Numbered from the stretch's first letter, positions 26,644-36,375 are shown. The stretch is 64,000 nt of DNA from Comamonadaceae bacterium ALPHA2B (GCA_005503065.1 SCOE01000015.1:52536-116535), one strand, 5' to 3'. Program-made: numbers and translations. The notes: a model not told the origin generated them from the sequence alone.

Positions 26644-27546
26644 TCATCCCAGGCGCCGTGCCTCGTCGCGGATGAGATCGCGTAGCCAGACGCTGCCTGG
26701 ATCCTGATCGCGGTAGCGGTGCCACTGCATCACCACCGAAAACTTTGGCGTCTCGAAGCCAGGGCGCACGTGGCGTACTGGAAGGCTGGCCGCTGCCAAA
26801 TCAGCCATGCGACCCGGCATGGCCGCGACACGCGCGCTTCCCACCAGCACCTGCGCCATCTGCCAGAAAGAATTAACGACCACTTCGATGCGCCGTACCT
26901 CTCCGTGCCTCTTCTCAAACCAAGTGTCGTAGTCTGGCTTGCCGTAATGGTCGAACACGACGTGTCCGAGCTCGAGGTAACGCGCAAACGGAAGTTGGTC
27001 GGCGAGTGCATCGTTCGCCTGATCGGCCACGACCTTGTAATCATCGTCGAACAGCGGTACCGCCTCCTGCTCGGCACTCGCAAAACGCGTGGGTACCACC
27101 AGGACGTCGATCTCTCCTGCATCGAGAAGTGCCGCGGCGCCATCGCCAGGCGGTCGGATCTGTACCCGCAGGCCCGGCGCCTCCTTCTCGATGCGGCGCA
27201 GCACGCCCTGCAGGAGAACGCTCACCACATAGTCGGACGCCAAAATTGTGAACTGCCGGCAGCTGGTGGCCGGCTCGAACCGCGGCCGCGTCGCGAGGGT
27301 CGCGTGAATGTGGGTCAGCGTATCGTTCAGCGGACTCAGCAGACATTCCGCGAGCGGCGTCAGCTCCATGCTCCGGCCCACTTGAACGATCAGATGGTCG
27401 TCAAAGTAGTCGCGCAGCCGGGCAAGACTGGCACTCATGGCCGGCTGCGTGACGCACATGGCTTGCGCGGCACGGGTGACGCTGCGTTCGGCAAGCAGCG
27501 TCTTCAACGTGACCAACAAGTTGAGATCAAGGCGCGGCCGCTGCAT
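26644..27546 (-). CDS. LysR-family transcriptional regulator
   Basis: Regulator of 300 residues. The N-terminal helix-turn-helix includes LLAERSVTRAAQAMCVTQPAMSASL, and the C-terminal periplasmic-binding-like effector domain runs from about residue 90. The motif set (DLNLLVTLKTLL, FDDHLIVQVGRSMELTPLA) is the NodD/LinR-like branch. It is divergent from the cupin-ThDP operon, with a 156-bp shared gap, so it probably controls that operon in response to an aromatic or carboxylate ligand. Confidence 0.9.
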   Translation of the reverse strand: MQRPRLDLNLLVTLKTLLAERSVTRAAQAMCVTQPAMSASLARLRDYFDDHLIVQVGRSMELTPLAECLLSPLNDTLTHIHATLATRPRFEPATSCRQFTILASDYVVSVLLQGVLRRIEKEAPGLRVQIRPPGDGAAALLDAGEIDVLVVPTRFASAEQEAVPLFDDDYKVVADQANDALADQLPFARYLELGHVVFDHYGKPDYDTWFEKRHGEVRRIEVVVNSFWQMAQVLVGSARVAAMPGRMADLAAASLPVRHVRPGFETPKFSVVMQWHRYRDQDPGSVWLRDLIRDEARRLG

Positions 27547-27702
27547 GGCAAGGAATTCTATAGAAGCAACCCGGCTGCAGCCGCTACGCAGGGCTGGGCA
27601 TCAATGTCGCTGATGCCCCGCATCCACGGTTTCGATTAGGTCCATCGTCGCATGCGCTCATAGCATCGCGCCTCGCGATCAAGCACCAAAAGGAACCCTG
27701 TC

Positions 27703-28287
27703 ATGCCACATTCCACTGTTCGCCGATTCGTCACCGGCCACAACGCCCTGGGCCGATCCATCATCGTTGAAAGCGCACAGCCGACTGTCTACACGCTGCC
27801 CGGCGTCAACGTCGTCTTCCATGAGCTCTGGAGCACCGATGCCATGCCGATCTCGGTCCCGCTGCACGGCCATGAAGATCCGGCAGCAGGGCCGGTGGTG
27901 CTTCCACCGCCCGCCAATGGCACTCGCTTTCGCATCATCGACATCCCACCCGACAAGGACACCTTTCGCCCCGGCGACGAAGTACGGATGAAGGAGGTGT
28001 TCAGCAAGATTGGCGACGCCGATGCCTCGACGGCGTCTGCTTCTGCGCGGCATCCGGCCATGCACCGAACCGAATCCGTTGACTACGCTTTCGTCATAGA
28101 AGGCGAAATCACGCTGCTGCTGGACGAAGGCGAAGCCCATCTGAAGTCTGGCGACGTCGTCATCCAGCGCGGAACCAATCACGCCTGGTCCAACCGCTCG
28201 GATCAGAAGTGCCGGATGCTGTTCGTGCTGATGGACGGCGAGTTTCAACCTGAGCTGCGCGCTGCCCTGGGCAGCGCCGCGCAATGA
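27703..28287 (+). CDS. Cupin-domain protein
   Basis: Protein of 194 residues with a C-terminal cupin_2 barrel. Metal-site strands are visible in DYAFVIEGEITLLLDEGE and SGDVVIQRGTNHAWSNRS, giving a Glu and a His as likely ligands. A first, weaker barrel may occupy residues 25-100. Its last bases overlap the start of the ThDP enzyme gene (ATGA at 28284), indicating coupled translation. Function is probably oxygenase, isomerase or sensor for the same substrate; the sequence does not decide. Confidence 0.85.
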   Translation: MPHSTVRRFVTGHNALGRSIIVESAQPTVYTLPGVNVVFHELWSTDAMPISVPLHGHEDPAAGPVVLPPPANGTRFRIIDIPPDKDTFRPGDEVRMKEVFSKIGDADASTASASARHPAMHRTESVDYAFVIEGEITLLLDEGEAHLKSGDVVIQRGTNHAWSNRSDQKCRMLFVLMDGEFQPELRAALGSAAQ

Positions 28288-30002
28288 TCACGAGGCGACC
28301 TTCCATGCCGATGACCGGTAACGACTACCTGGCCCAGACCTTCGCGGACTGCGGGATCACCCATTTCTTCCATGTACCGGTCATCGTGCCCGGCGCGTTG
28401 AAGGCCATGCAGGCGCGCGGCGTAACACCCGTGATGACGCACGGTGAAAAGGCCGCGGCCTATATGGCAGACGGCTTTGCACGTGCATCTCGCCGTGTCG
28501 GTGCGTGCGGAGCGCAGGCCATTGGCGCGACCAACCTGGCGGCGGGCCTGCGTGATGCGTACATGGCGCGTATCCCGGTGCTGGCGATCACGGGCGGCTC
28601 GACGGCCGAGAACCGTTACCGCCACTTCTATCAACAGATTGACGACATGCCGATCTATGACGCGTTGACGAAGTTCAACGCGCGGGTCGAATCTCCCGCG
28701 CGCTTGCCCGACCTGCTGCGCACGGCGTTGCGCGCCGCGACGACGGGCATGCCGCAGCCGGTGCATCTGGAGATCGATCAGCTGGCGGGCGCGATCCTCG
28801 CCGGAGAGGTCGGCGAGCCCATGGCGATCCATCCGCGCTATGCGCGTTTTCCGGCGGACCGCCCTGCCGCCAGCGGCACGGACGTTTCGGCGGCGGTCAC
28901 GGCACTTCTGGCAAGCCAGCGGCCCATCATCGTGGCGGGTGGCGGCGTGCGCAGCTCCGGTGCCGAGGCGGAGATGCTGGCCTTTGCACGCTATCACCGG
29001 ATACCGATCGCCACGGCGCTGAATGCCAAGGGTGCCATCGTCGACAGCGATCCGCTGGCCGTGGGCGTCGTGGGCGAATATTCGCGCGACTGCGCCAACC
29101 AAGCCGTCAGCGAAGCTGATCTCGTATTCTTCATTGGCAGTCTCACGGGCGGCTTGACCACGCGCGGTTGGGCCATTCCGGCGATGTCGACGCAAGTGAT
29201 TCACCTGGACATCCATGCGGAAAACATCGGGCGCAACTACCCCAATACGCTGCCGCTGTGCGGCGATGCCAGAACGGTACTGCAGCAACTGATTGATGCC
29301 GCACCACAGGCCATCGATCGACGTGACTGGCTGGATCGGGTGCAGAGCCTGAGGGCGCAATGGCTGCAGACGGCGGCCGCTTGGGAACAATCGGACGCCA
29401 TGCCGATGCGGCCCGAGCGCCTGTGTGCCGAGCTTTCGCGCAGTCTGCCTCGGAACGCCATTCTGGTTGGCGACACTGGCCATGCTGCTGCGTGGCTCGC
29501 GCGGCACATCGATGTCCACTCCCCGCTGCAGACGGTCATACGCGCGCACGGCTCCTTGGGTTGGGCATTTCCAGCCTCGATTGGGGCCAAGGCTGCCTGT
29601 CCGGACCGCCCGGTGGTCAGCTTCGTCGGGGATGGGGCTTTCCTGTACCACCTGCAAGAGCTCGAAACTGCAGTCCGCTACGGGCTCAATGTGATATGTG
29701 TGGTCAACAACAACCAGTCACTCAACCAGGAACAGGACTTGTGGGTGGACAGCACCGACTACGACAAGAACTGGCGCTTCGAGAAAGTGGACTTCGTGAA
29801 GACGGCTGAGGCCTTTGGATGCCTTGGCCTGCGCGTGGAGCACCCGACCGATTTCCAGCCTGCCATGGAGCAGGCGCTGGCGGCGGGCCGACCCGTGGTG
29901 ATCGAGGCGATCACCGACAAATGGGTCTTCTCGCCCGGAGCCTGGATGCCAGGCGGAAAAGCCGGTGCAGGAAGTTTCTACGCGCCTCCCTCTGCCAACT
30001 AG
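28284..30002 (+). CDS. Thiamine-diphosphate-dependent enzyme, acetolactate synthase/benzoylformate decarboxylase-like
   Basis: Three-domain ThDP enzyme of 572 residues. The N domain holds the catalytic Glu in THGEKAAAYMADG, the middle domain has IIVAGGGVRSSGAEAEM, and the C domain has the ThDP/Mg motif from GDGAFLYHLQELETA to VVNNN. These enzymes decarboxylate 2-oxo acids. The start may be the coupled ATG at 28284 or an ATG at 28305, which has GAGG nine bases upstream. With the cupin, LysR and Bug genes this forms a carboxylate-catabolism block; the substrate is not readable. Confidence 0.88.
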   Translation: MITRRPSMPMTGNDYLAQTFADCGITHFFHVPVIVPGALKAMQARGVTPVMTHGEKAAAYMADGFARASRRVGACGAQAIGATNLAAGLRDAYMARIPVLAITGGSTAENRYRHFYQQIDDMPIYDALTKFNARVESPARLPDLLRTALRAATTGMPQPVHLEIDQLAGAILAGEVGEPMAIHPRYARFPADRPAASGTDVSAAVTALLASQRPIIVAGGGVRSSGAEAEMLAFARYHRIPIATALNAKGAIVDSDPLAVGVVGEYSRDCANQAVSEADLVFFIGSLTGGLTTRGWAIPAMSTQVIHLDIHAENIGRNYPNTLPLCGDARTVLQQLIDAAPQAIDRRDWLDRVQSLRAQWLQTAAAWEQSDAMPMRPERLCAELSRSLPRNAILVGDTGHAAAWLARHIDVHSPLQTVIRAHGSLGWAFPASIGAKAACPDRPVVSFVGDGAFLYHLQELETAVRYGLNVICVVNNNQSLNQEQDLWVDSTDYDKNWRFEKVDFVKTAEAFGCLGLRVEHPTDFQPAMEQALAAGRPVVIEAITDKWVFSPGAWMPGGKAGAGSFYAPPSAN

Positions 30003-30146
30003 GACGGTTCTGGCACTCGCTCGCCACAGCATGGTGTTCTGCGGCCTGGCGATTGGGGCAGAGCGCCCCGTCGCACCCGGTCAACGCGCTGGAGAAGGAA
30101 CGCGCGACGAGTGGGCGCGCTTCCACGGCAGCTGATCGACGGGCTT

Positions 30147-30212
30147 GCTACGAAATCGATAGCTGCTCGCGCCCGTCCGACGGGCGCTGCGGGCCGATTT
30201 GGCTTCAGATCC
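30147..30212 (+). repeat. Dispersed 60-bp repeat (30-kb gap)
   Basis: Contains GCTACGAAATCGATAGCTGC, a GCCCGTCCGACGGGC hairpin and GGGCCGATTTGGCTTCAG. It lies in the 220-bp gap between the accessory block and the enoyl-CoA hydratase gene, so it may mark the boundary back to core sequence. Confidence 0.8.
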
Positions 30213-30222
30213 GGGCGAACGC

Positions 30223-31059
30223 TCAGGCCGGGTCGGCAAAGCGCGGCAGGCGCTTTTCCATGTTGGCGCGCACCGCTTCGGCCTGGTTGGGGCTGCCGAT
30301 CAGCGCCTGCTGCTCCTTCGATTCGGCCAGCAGCAGTTCGGCGTCGCTCACGCCGGGGTTCGCCATGGCGTTGAGCAGGCGCTTGCCGCCGCGGATCGCG
30401 TCGGGGCTGCGCGCCGCGATCTCGTGCGCGAGGCGCTGCGCCTCGGCCAGCGGATCGGCCACCACGCGCGTGGCCAGGCCGAGGGCCACGGCCTCCTCGC
30501 CGGCGACGATGCGGCCGGTGTAGGTCAGCTCGCGTGCGACGTCGTCGCGCACCAGCGCCCGCAGCAGCGGCGTGCCGCCCATGTCCGGCACCAGGCCCCA
30601 CTTGATCTCCATGACTGACATCCGCGTGTCGGCCGTGATCAGGCGCAGGTCGGCACCCAGCGCCACCTGCAGCCCGCCGCCGAAGGCCACGCCGTGCACC
30701 GCGGCGATCACCGGCACCGGCACCTCGCGCCAAGCGATGGCGACGTACTGCGCGGCGTTCGAGATGCCGTGGGTGCGCTCGATGAGGTCGGTGCGGCCGC
30801 CCTGCCCCAGCACGCCGGCGCCCGCGGCCTCGTCGCCCATGCGCGAGAAGGACGCCATGTCGAGCCCGGCGCAGAAGGCCTTGCCGCGGCCGGTGATCAC
30901 CACGGCGCGCACCGCGCGGTCCTCGCGCAGCCGCTCTCCGGCGGCCACCAGCGCGTCGAACATCGCCGGGTCGAGCGCGTTCATCTTGTCGGGGCGGTTC
31001 AGGTGCAGTTCGACGACGCCGTCGTCGTGGCGGATCCATTCGATGCGTTGCTCGCTCAT
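30223..31059 (-). CDS. Enoyl-CoA hydratase/isomerase (crotonase) family protein
   Basis: Crotonase-fold enzyme of 278 residues. The oxyanion-hole segments are GRGKAFCAGLDM and GVAFGGGLQVALGADLRL; EIKWGLVPDMGGT is at the active-site helix, with an acidic residue missing where hydratases have their second Glu (VPDMGGT). It may therefore be an isomerase or another crotonase rather than a classical hydratase. The ATG at 31059 is preferred; the frame continues upstream on the antisense of the phosphatase gene. It is divergent from that gene. Confidence 0.9.
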   Translation of the reverse strand: MSEQRIEWIRHDDGVVELHLNRPDKMNALDPAMFDALVAAGERLREDRAVRAVVITGRGKAFCAGLDMASFSRMGDEAAGAGVLGQGGRTDLIERTHGISNAAQYVAIAWREVPVPVIAAVHGVAFGGGLQVALGADLRLITADTRMSVMEIKWGLVPDMGGTPLLRALVRDDVARELTYTGRIVAGEEAVALGLATRVVADPLAEAQRLAHEIAARSPDAIRGGKRLLNAMANPGVSDAELLLAESKEQQALIGSPNQAEAVRANMEKRLPRFADPA

Positions 31060-31146
31060 GCGGGGGTCTCCTTGGGATCGCAAACACGTTCTTGCAGTAT
31101 CCCGTTCGGCGATGATCGCGGCTGTCGTCCACGCTACAACCGCGCC

Positions 31147-33042
31147 ATGCCGCTCGACTCGCCCGACCGACCCGATCGCCGCCTCTTCCTGCACGCCGGC
31201 GGCGCCGCCGCGGTGGTGTCGCTGCTGGGCCAAGGCTGTGCACACGGCGCCACCGACGCGAGCCTGCCTTCCTTTGCCGGTGTGGCCGCGTCGCTCGACG
31301 ACGCGGTGCGCGTGCCGGCCGGCTACGACTGGCAACTGCTCTACCCCTGGGGCTCGCCCACGGGCGTGGCCGGCCGCATGCCGGCCTTCGCGCCCGATGC
31401 CTCCAACAGCGCCGCGGACCAGGCCGTGCAGGCGGGCATGCACCACGACGGCATGCACTTCTTCCCCTTGGACGGCAGCAGCGACCACGGCCTGCTGGTG
31501 ATGAACCACGAGTACACCGACGAACAGCTGCTGCACACCGACGGCGTGCCCCATGCCGCCGCCTGGACTGCCGAGAAGGTGCGCAAGTCGCAGCATGCGA
31601 TGGGCGTGTCGGTGATCGAGGTGCGGCGCGCCGCGCAGGGCTGGCAGCAGGTGCTGCCCTCGCGCTTCGCGCGGCGCATCCATGCCGCCACGCCGATGCG
31701 CCTCGCCGGACCAGCCGCCGGCACGGCGCGCATGCGCACCGCGGCCGACCCGGCGGGCGAGCGCGTGCTGGGCACCTTCGCCAATTGCGCGATGGGCGTC
31801 ACGCCGTGGGGCACCTACCTGACCTGCGAAGAGAACTTCCACGGCTACTTCGGCGGCCCGAAGGAGGCGGCGCGCACTGCCACGCCGGCGCAGCAGCGCT
31901 ACGGCACCGTGCCGGGCAGCCAGTGGGTGGAGTACTGGCGGCACGACGAGCGCTTCGACCTCACGCGCCATCCCAACGAGCCGCACCGCTTCGGCTGGGT
32001 GGTGGAGATCGATCCCTTCGATCCGCAGTCGGTGCCGGTCAAGCGCACGGCGCTGGGCCGCAAGCGGCAGGAAAGTGCCACGTGCACCCTCACCCGCGAC
32101 GGCCGGCTGGCCGTGTACATGGGCGACGACGCGCGCTTCGAATACATCTACAAGTTCGTGAGCCGCCGCCGCGTGCAGCCGGGGCAGGACGCCGCGGCGC
32201 GCGCCGCCAACCGCGACCTGCTGGACGACGGCACGCTGTTCGTGGCGCGCTACGACGACGGCGGGCGCGGCCGCTGGCTGCCGCTGGTGCACGGGCAGAA
32301 CGGCATCGACGCCGCGGCGGGCTTCGTCGATGCGGCCGACGTGCTGATCCACGCGCGCCTGGCTGGCGACATCGTCGGCGGCACGAAGATGGACCGGCCC
32401 GAATGGATCGCCGTGCACCCGCAGTCGGGCGAGGTCTACGTCACCCTCACCAACAACAGCCAGCGGGGCGACCCGGGCAAGCCCGCGGCCGACCCCGCCA
32501 ACCCGCGGGCCGACAACCTCTTCGGCGGCATCCTGCGCTGGCGCGAGGACGGCGGCGACGCGGGGGCCACCACCTTCGCCTGGGACCATTTCGTGCTGGC
32601 CGGCGACACCGCCTTGCCACAGGCGGGCGCCCGGTACCCTGACGGCCCAGGAGGCGAGAAGGCGGACCTCTTCGGCAGCCCCGACGGCCTGCACTTCGAC
32701 GGCGCCGGGCTGCTGTGGATCCAGACCGACATGAGCGGCCAGACCATCGGCAAGCCGCCCTATGCGGCGCTGGGCAACAACCAGCTGCTGTGCGCCAACC
32801 CGGCCACGGGGCGCATCCGCCGCTTCCTCACCGGACCGAAGGGCTGCGAGATCACCGGCTGCGTGCTCACGCCCGACCGGCGCACGCTGTTCGTGAACGT
32901 GCAGCACCCCGGCGAGACGCGAGACGACGGCAGTGCCGCGCCCAACAGCGCCTGGCCGGACGGCAAGGCCATGGGCAGCGCACGCCCCCGCTCGGCCACC
33001 GTCGCCGTGCGCCGGCGCGATGGTGGGATCGTGGGCACCTGA
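31147..33042 (+). CDS. PhoX-family (DUF839) alkaline phosphatase-like protein
   Basis: Exported protein of 631 residues. The N terminus has a Tat-like RRLFLHAGG followed by a hydrophobic stretch ending near CAHGA. The PhoX domain is seen in NCAMGVTPWGTYLTCEENFHGYF and in GDDARFEYIYKF, NNSQRG and PDGLHFDGAGLLWIQTD, which carry the Ca/Fe ligands in PhoX. Such enzymes release phosphate from organic phosphates in the periplasm. Only a poor half-match to a Pho box (TGTCGT) precedes it, so PhoB control is not supported by sequence. Confidence 0.9.
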   Translation: MPLDSPDRPDRRLFLHAGGAAAVVSLLGQGCAHGATDASLPSFAGVAASLDDAVRVPAGYDWQLLYPWGSPTGVAGRMPAFAPDASNSAADQAVQAGMHHDGMHFFPLDGSSDHGLLVMNHEYTDEQLLHTDGVPHAAAWTAEKVRKSQHAMGVSVIEVRRAAQGWQQVLPSRFARRIHAATPMRLAGPAAGTARMRTAADPAGERVLGTFANCAMGVTPWGTYLTCEENFHGYFGGPKEAARTATPAQQRYGTVPGSQWVEYWRHDERFDLTRHPNEPHRFGWVVEIDPFDPQSVPVKRTALGRKRQESATCTLTRDGRLAVYMGDDARFEYIYKFVSRRRVQPGQDAAARAANRDLLDDGTLFVARYDDGGRGRWLPLVHGQNGIDAAAGFVDAADVLIHARLAGDIVGGTKMDRPEWIAVHPQSGEVYVTLTNNSQRGDPGKPAADPANPRADNLFGGILRWREDGGDAGATTFAWDHFVLAGDTALPQAGARYPDGPGGEKADLFGSPDGLHFDGAGLLWIQTDMSGQTIGKPPYAALGNNQLLCANPATGRIRRFLTGPKGCEITGCVLTPDRRTLFVNVQHPGETRDDGSAAPNSAWPDGKAMGSARPRSATVAVRRRDGGIVGT

Positions 33043-33070
33043 CACATTCAACCGAAGGGAGAACCACACC

Positions 33071-33460
33071 ATGAGCATCCGCATCGTCCGCCTCGGCACC
33101 CCGCGCGCGCCCGGCGAGGGCCTGCGCATCGGCACCGTGCGCCGCCCGCCGCGCGGCGTGCCCAAGGCCGAGTTCGCTACGCAGAACTGGTACGACGTCT
33201 GGTACCCCAACCTCGCGCCCTCGGCCGAGACGATGAAGCTGGGCCAGGAGGCCAAGACATCTGCCGAGTGGAACGCCTTCGTTCGCAAGTACAAGGCAGA
33301 GATGGCCGAAGCCGACGCCAGCCGCAGCCTGGACCTGCTGGCCGCCCTCTCGCACCAGTCGGCGCTGGCCGTGGGCTGCTACTGCGAGGACGAGGCGCAC
33401 TGCCACCGCTCGGTGCTGCGCGCGCTGCTGGCCGAGCGCGGGGCGGACATCGCGTCCTGA
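33071..33460 (+). CDS. DUF488-family protein
   Basis: Soluble protein of 129 residues. The DUF488 pattern is clear: an N-terminal IRIVRLGTPR strand, RPPRGVPK, the TSAEWNAFVRKYKAEM helix and a C-terminal cysteine motif GCYCEDEAHCHRSVL. Biochemical role is unknown in the family. The ATG at 33071 has AGGGAG upstream. It lies 28 bp after the PhoX-like gene and 14 bp before the pseudouridine synthase gene, so it is probably in the same transcript. Confidence 0.88.
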   Translation: MSIRIVRLGTPRAPGEGLRIGTVRRPPRGVPKAEFATQNWYDVWYPNLAPSAETMKLGQEAKTSAEWNAFVRKYKAEMAEADASRSLDLLAALSHQSALAVGCYCEDEAHCHRSVLRALLAERGADIAS

Positions 33461-33474
33461 TTCCAGGCATCCCC

Positions 33475-34419
33475 GTGCCCGCACGTTCCCGCAGCGCCCA
33501 GAGCACCCGCCGCGCCCGCCAGCCCCGCCCGCTGCCGATGCGCGACGGCCTCAGTGCAAGCTGCGTGGCGCTGCCGCCCGGTGCGTGGGCGACTGTCCTG
33601 GACTGGCTGGTCGAACGCTTTCCGATGGTCTCGCGCGAAGCATGGATCGCGCGCATGGAGGCGGGCCGCGTGGTCGAGGGCGACGGCACGCCGCTCGTGC
33701 CGGGCCGGGCCTATGCGAAGGATCTGCGCGTCTGGTACTACCGCGAACTGCCGGCAGAGCCGGCCGTGCCCTTCGAGGCGCAGTTGCTGTTCCGCGACGA
33801 TTGGCTGGTGGTGGCCGACAAGCCGCACTTTCTGCCCGTGATCCCGAGCGGCAAGTACGTGCAGGAGACGCTGCTGGTGCGTCTGAAGCGCGAGCTGGGG
33901 ATCGAGTCTCTGGTGCCCATCCACCGGATCGACCGCGGCACCGCCGGGCTGGTGGTCTTCGCGGTGCAGCCGCACACGCGCAACGCCTATCAGCGCCTCT
34001 TCGAGCAGCGCGAGGTGCACAAGACCTACGAGGCGATCGTGCACTGGCCGCCGCCCCAGGCGCTGCCCGCGGTGTATCGCAGCCGCCTCGCGTCGAGCTT
34101 CATGCGCTCGGACGAAGTGCCGGGCGAGCCGAATTCGGAAACCGGCATCGAGCTGCTGGCCGCCGACGGGCCATGGGCGCACCTGCGCCTGACGCCGCTG
34201 ACGGGCCGCAAGCACCAGCTGCGCGCGCATTGCGCGGCGCTGGGCGTGCCGATCGCGAACGACACGATCTACCCGGTGTTCTGGCCCGAGGGCAGCGACG
34301 ACTTCTCGCGGCCCATGCAGCTGCTGGCCAGGACGTTGGCCTTCACCGACCCGGTGACCGGGGCCGAGCGCCGCTTCGAGAGCGCGCGCAGGCTGTCGAT
34401 GCCGCCGCCCGGCGCCTGA
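33475..34419 (+). CDS. RluA-type RNA pseudouridine synthase
   Basis: Converts uridine to pseudouridine in rRNA or tRNA, about 314 residues. The catalytic-loop motif is HRIDRGTAGLVVF, with Asp as nucleophile; flanking conserved segments are VVADKPHFLPVIP, KTYEAIV and PLTGRKHQLRAHCAALG. There is no S4 domain. The start is uncertain: GTG at 33475 gives an Arg/Pro-rich tail of about 20 residues, and the ATG at 33538 would start closer to the fold. Confidence 0.9.
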   Translation: MPARSRSAQSTRRARQPRPLPMRDGLSASCVALPPGAWATVLDWLVERFPMVSREAWIARMEAGRVVEGDGTPLVPGRAYAKDLRVWYYRELPAEPAVPFEAQLLFRDDWLVVADKPHFLPVIPSGKYVQETLLVRLKRELGIESLVPIHRIDRGTAGLVVFAVQPHTRNAYQRLFEQREVHKTYEAIVHWPPPQALPAVYRSRLASSFMRSDEVPGEPNSETGIELLAADGPWAHLRLTPLTGRKHQLRAHCAALGVPIANDTIYPVFWPEGSDDFSRPMQLLARTLAFTDPVTGAERRFESARRLSMPPPGA

Positions 34420-34426
34420 GCGGACT

Positions 34427-34528
34427 TCAGCCCAGCAGCGAGCCGCCCTGCGAGAGCAGCGCCGCGAGGCCGCCTGCGCTGATGGCCAGTCCAAGCACCT
34501 GTCGAGCCCGTGTAGCGATGGAGTTCAT
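34427..34528 (-). CDS. Small hydrophobic ORF, 33 residues
   Basis: Encodes MNSIATRARQVLGLAIS followed by a Gly/Ala/Leu-rich segment, a possible single short membrane segment. It lies between two convergent genes (pseudouridine synthase and lgt). There is no clear ribosome site, and the assignment rests only on composition. Confidence 0.3.
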   Translation of the reverse strand: MNSIATRARQVLGLAISAGGLAALLSQGGSLLG

Positions 34529-34610
34529 GCCCCGAGTGTGGGGGCGCTCCCGCGGCTTGTGAAATTGAACGATGCGATGGCGCCGATAGCCGGCGCGGCC
34601 GTCGCCGCGC

Positions 34611-35459
34611 TCAGGAGGCCGCGCGGGCCGGCGGCTGGCCGCCCGCCGCCGTTCGCGGACGCTCGGGCGCCGTGAGGTAGAGCACGACGCCGGCCAGGAC
34701 CATCGGCACGCACAGCCACTGGCCCATGCTCATGTTCAGCGCCAGCAGGCCCAGGAAGTCGTCGGGCTCGCGGAAGTACTCGGCGATGAAGCGCATCACG
34801 CCGTAGCCGATCAGGAACACGGCCGACACGCGGCGCTCGCGCCGCTCCCTGCGCGCGTAGAGCCAGAGGATGACGAAGAGCAGCAGCCCCTCGAGCAGGA
34901 ACTGGTAGACCTGCGAGGGATGGCGCGGCAGCATCGAGCCGCTCTGCGGGAAGACCATGCCCCACGGCAGGTCCGGGCTGGAGAAGCGGCCCCAGAGCTC
35001 GCCGTTGATGAAGTTGCCGACGCGGCCCGCAGCCAGGCCGGTGGGCACGCAGGGCGCGACGAAATCCAGCACCTGCCACACCGGCCGCTGGCGCGAGTGG
35101 GCGTACCAAAACATCGCCGCAATCACGCCGAGCAGGCCGCCGTGGAAGCTCATGCCGCCCTGCCAGACCATGAAGATCTCCAGCGGATGCGTCAGGTAGT
35201 AGCCGGGCTTGTAGAAGAGGCAGTAGCCCAGCCGGCCGCCGACGATCACGCCCATGACGCCGAGGAAGAGGATGTCCTCGACGTCCTTGCGGCTCCAGGC
35301 ACCCGGCCCGGTGATGGAGCGGAAGGGTTCGTGCCGCAGCCGGCGCGTGCCCAGGAAATAGAACAGGCCGAAGGCCGCGAGGTAGGTCAGGCCATACCAG
35401 TGAATCGCCACCGGGCCGATCTGCAGGGCCACGGGGTTGAGCTGCGGGTACATGAGCAT
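34611..35459 (-). CDS. lgt: Prolipoprotein diacylglyceryl transferase
   Basis: Inner-membrane enzyme of 282 residues that adds diacylglycerol to the lipobox cysteine of prolipoproteins. The Lgt signature is in [31 protein letters not shown] and [11 protein letters not shown] are also diagnostic. Seven helices are predicted. Starts are possible at 35468, 35459 and 35453; I chose 35459 ([10 protein letters not shown]), where family members usually begin. Confidence 0.95.
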   Translation of the reverse strand: MLMYPQLNPVALQIGPVAIHWYGLTYLAAFGLFYFLGTRRLRHEPFRSITGPGAWSRKDVEDILFLGVMGVIVGGRLGYCLFYKPGYYLTHPLEIFMVWQGGMSFHGGLLGVIAAMFWYAHSRQRPVWQVLDFVAPCVPTGLAAGRVGNFINGELWGRFSSPDLPWGMVFPQSGSMLPRHPSQVYQFLLEGLLLFVILWLYARRERRERRVSAVFLIGYGVMRFIAEYFREPDDFLGLLALNMSMGQWLCVPMVLAGVVLYLTAPERPRTAAGGQPPARAAS

Positions 35460-35531
35460 GGCGGCCATTGTCGCGCAGCCGCCCGATCCGCCCGGCAGCG
35501 CGGACGCCGCCGGGCCGGCGCGCGATTGCTC

Positions 35532-35592
35532 CTGATTCGATAGCGCCTTGTGCAGGAACGACGGGCGCTGCGGCTCGATTCGGCCCTGAAGC
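35532..35592 (+). repeat. Dispersed 60-bp repeat (lgt-SDR gap)
   Basis: Contains CTGATTCGATAGCGCC, then ACGACGGGCGCTGCGGCTCG and ATTCGGCCCTGAAG. It lies between lgt and the SDR gene, just after the stop of the latter. Confidence 0.7.
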
Positions 35593-35601
35593 GGTCGGGG
35601 T

Positions 35602-36375
35602 TCAGCGGGTCGTGTAGCCGCCGTTCGCGAAGATCGTCTGACCGGTGATCCACCAGCCGTCGGTGACCAGGAACTTGACGATCGGGGCAATGTCCTCGAT
35701 GTCGGTCAGGCCCTTCTTCGAGTACTTGCTCAGGGCGGCGGCGCTGCTGTGGTAGGCCACGGCCTCCTTGCTCTCCTGGCCGTAGAAGAAGGCCGTGTCC
35801 ATTGGGCCCGGCCCGACGGCGTTGACCGAGATGCCGCGCTCGCCGAACTCCTTCGACGCGGCGCGCGTGTAGTGCTCCACCGCCGCCTTGCTGCCCGGGT
35901 AGATCGCATAGAACGGCGTGTAGGCTGCCAGGAGCGAACTCACGATGGTGACGATGCTGCCCCGCTCTTCCAGCACGCGGCCGGCCTGCTGCATGAAGAA
36001 GAAGGCGGCCTTGGCGTTGGCGTCGAAGCTCTTGTCGTAGTCGGCCTCGGTGACCTCGGCGATGGGCTTCTTGATGACGACGCCTGCGGTGTTGATGGCG
36101 ACATGGACCTTGCCGAACTTCGCCTTGGCCTGGTCGAACAGCTTCGCGTTGTTGGCCACCACCGCCAGGTCGCCCTGGAAGGTGATGACGTCGGCGCCCT
36201 TCTCGCGCAGTTCGCCGGCCGTCTTCTCGGCTTCGGCCTTCGATCCGTCGCTGTTGTAGTGGAGCGCGAACCCCTTGGCGCCTGCATCGGCGAACTGGTG
36301 GGCGATCAGCGCCCCCAGGTTCTTGCCGCCGCCGGCGATGACGACGGCCTTGCCGTCGAGCGTGGGTGCTGCCAT
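35602..36375 (-). CDS. Short-chain dehydrogenase/reductase
   Basis: Classical SDR of 257 residues. The cofactor-binding segment is [14 protein letters not shown] rather than the canonical TGxxxGxG, an oddity shared by some SDR subgroups. NTAGV replaces NNAG, and the catalytic Ser and YxxxK are in [20 protein letters not shown]. Substrate is unknown. It is divergent from an AraC-family regulator (gap 36376-36510), which is the likely regulator. Confidence 0.92.
   Translation of the reverse strand: MAAPTLDGKAVVIAGGGKNLGALIAHQFADAGAKGFALHYNSDGSKAEAEKTAGELREKGADVITFQGDLAVVANNAKLFDQAKAKFGKVHVAINTAGVVIKKPIAEVTEADYDKSFDANAKAAFFFMQQAGRVLEERGSIVTIVSSLLAAYTPFYAIYPGSKAAVEHYTRAASKEFGERGISVNAVGPGPMDTAFFYGQESKEAVAYHSSAAALSKYSKKGLTDIEDIAPIVKFLVTDGWWITGQTIFANGGYTTR

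Noticed and set aside
24948..30002. Genomic island with attachment sites at tRNA-Arg
   Set aside because: No repeated tRNA 3' end and no integrase gene were found in the block; only its gene content and position suggest insertion.
31060..31146. Pho box before the PhoX-like gene
   Set aside because: Only TGTCGT resembles a half-site and its 11-bp partner (CTACAA) does not match, so there is no support beyond chance.
31060..33294. Very long minus-strand open frame opposite the PhoX-like gene, continuous with the enoyl-CoA hydratase frame
   Set aside because: It is the antisense of a well-conserved gene; residue content is Arg/Gly/Val-rich without family similarity, as expected for shadow frames in high-G+C DNA.
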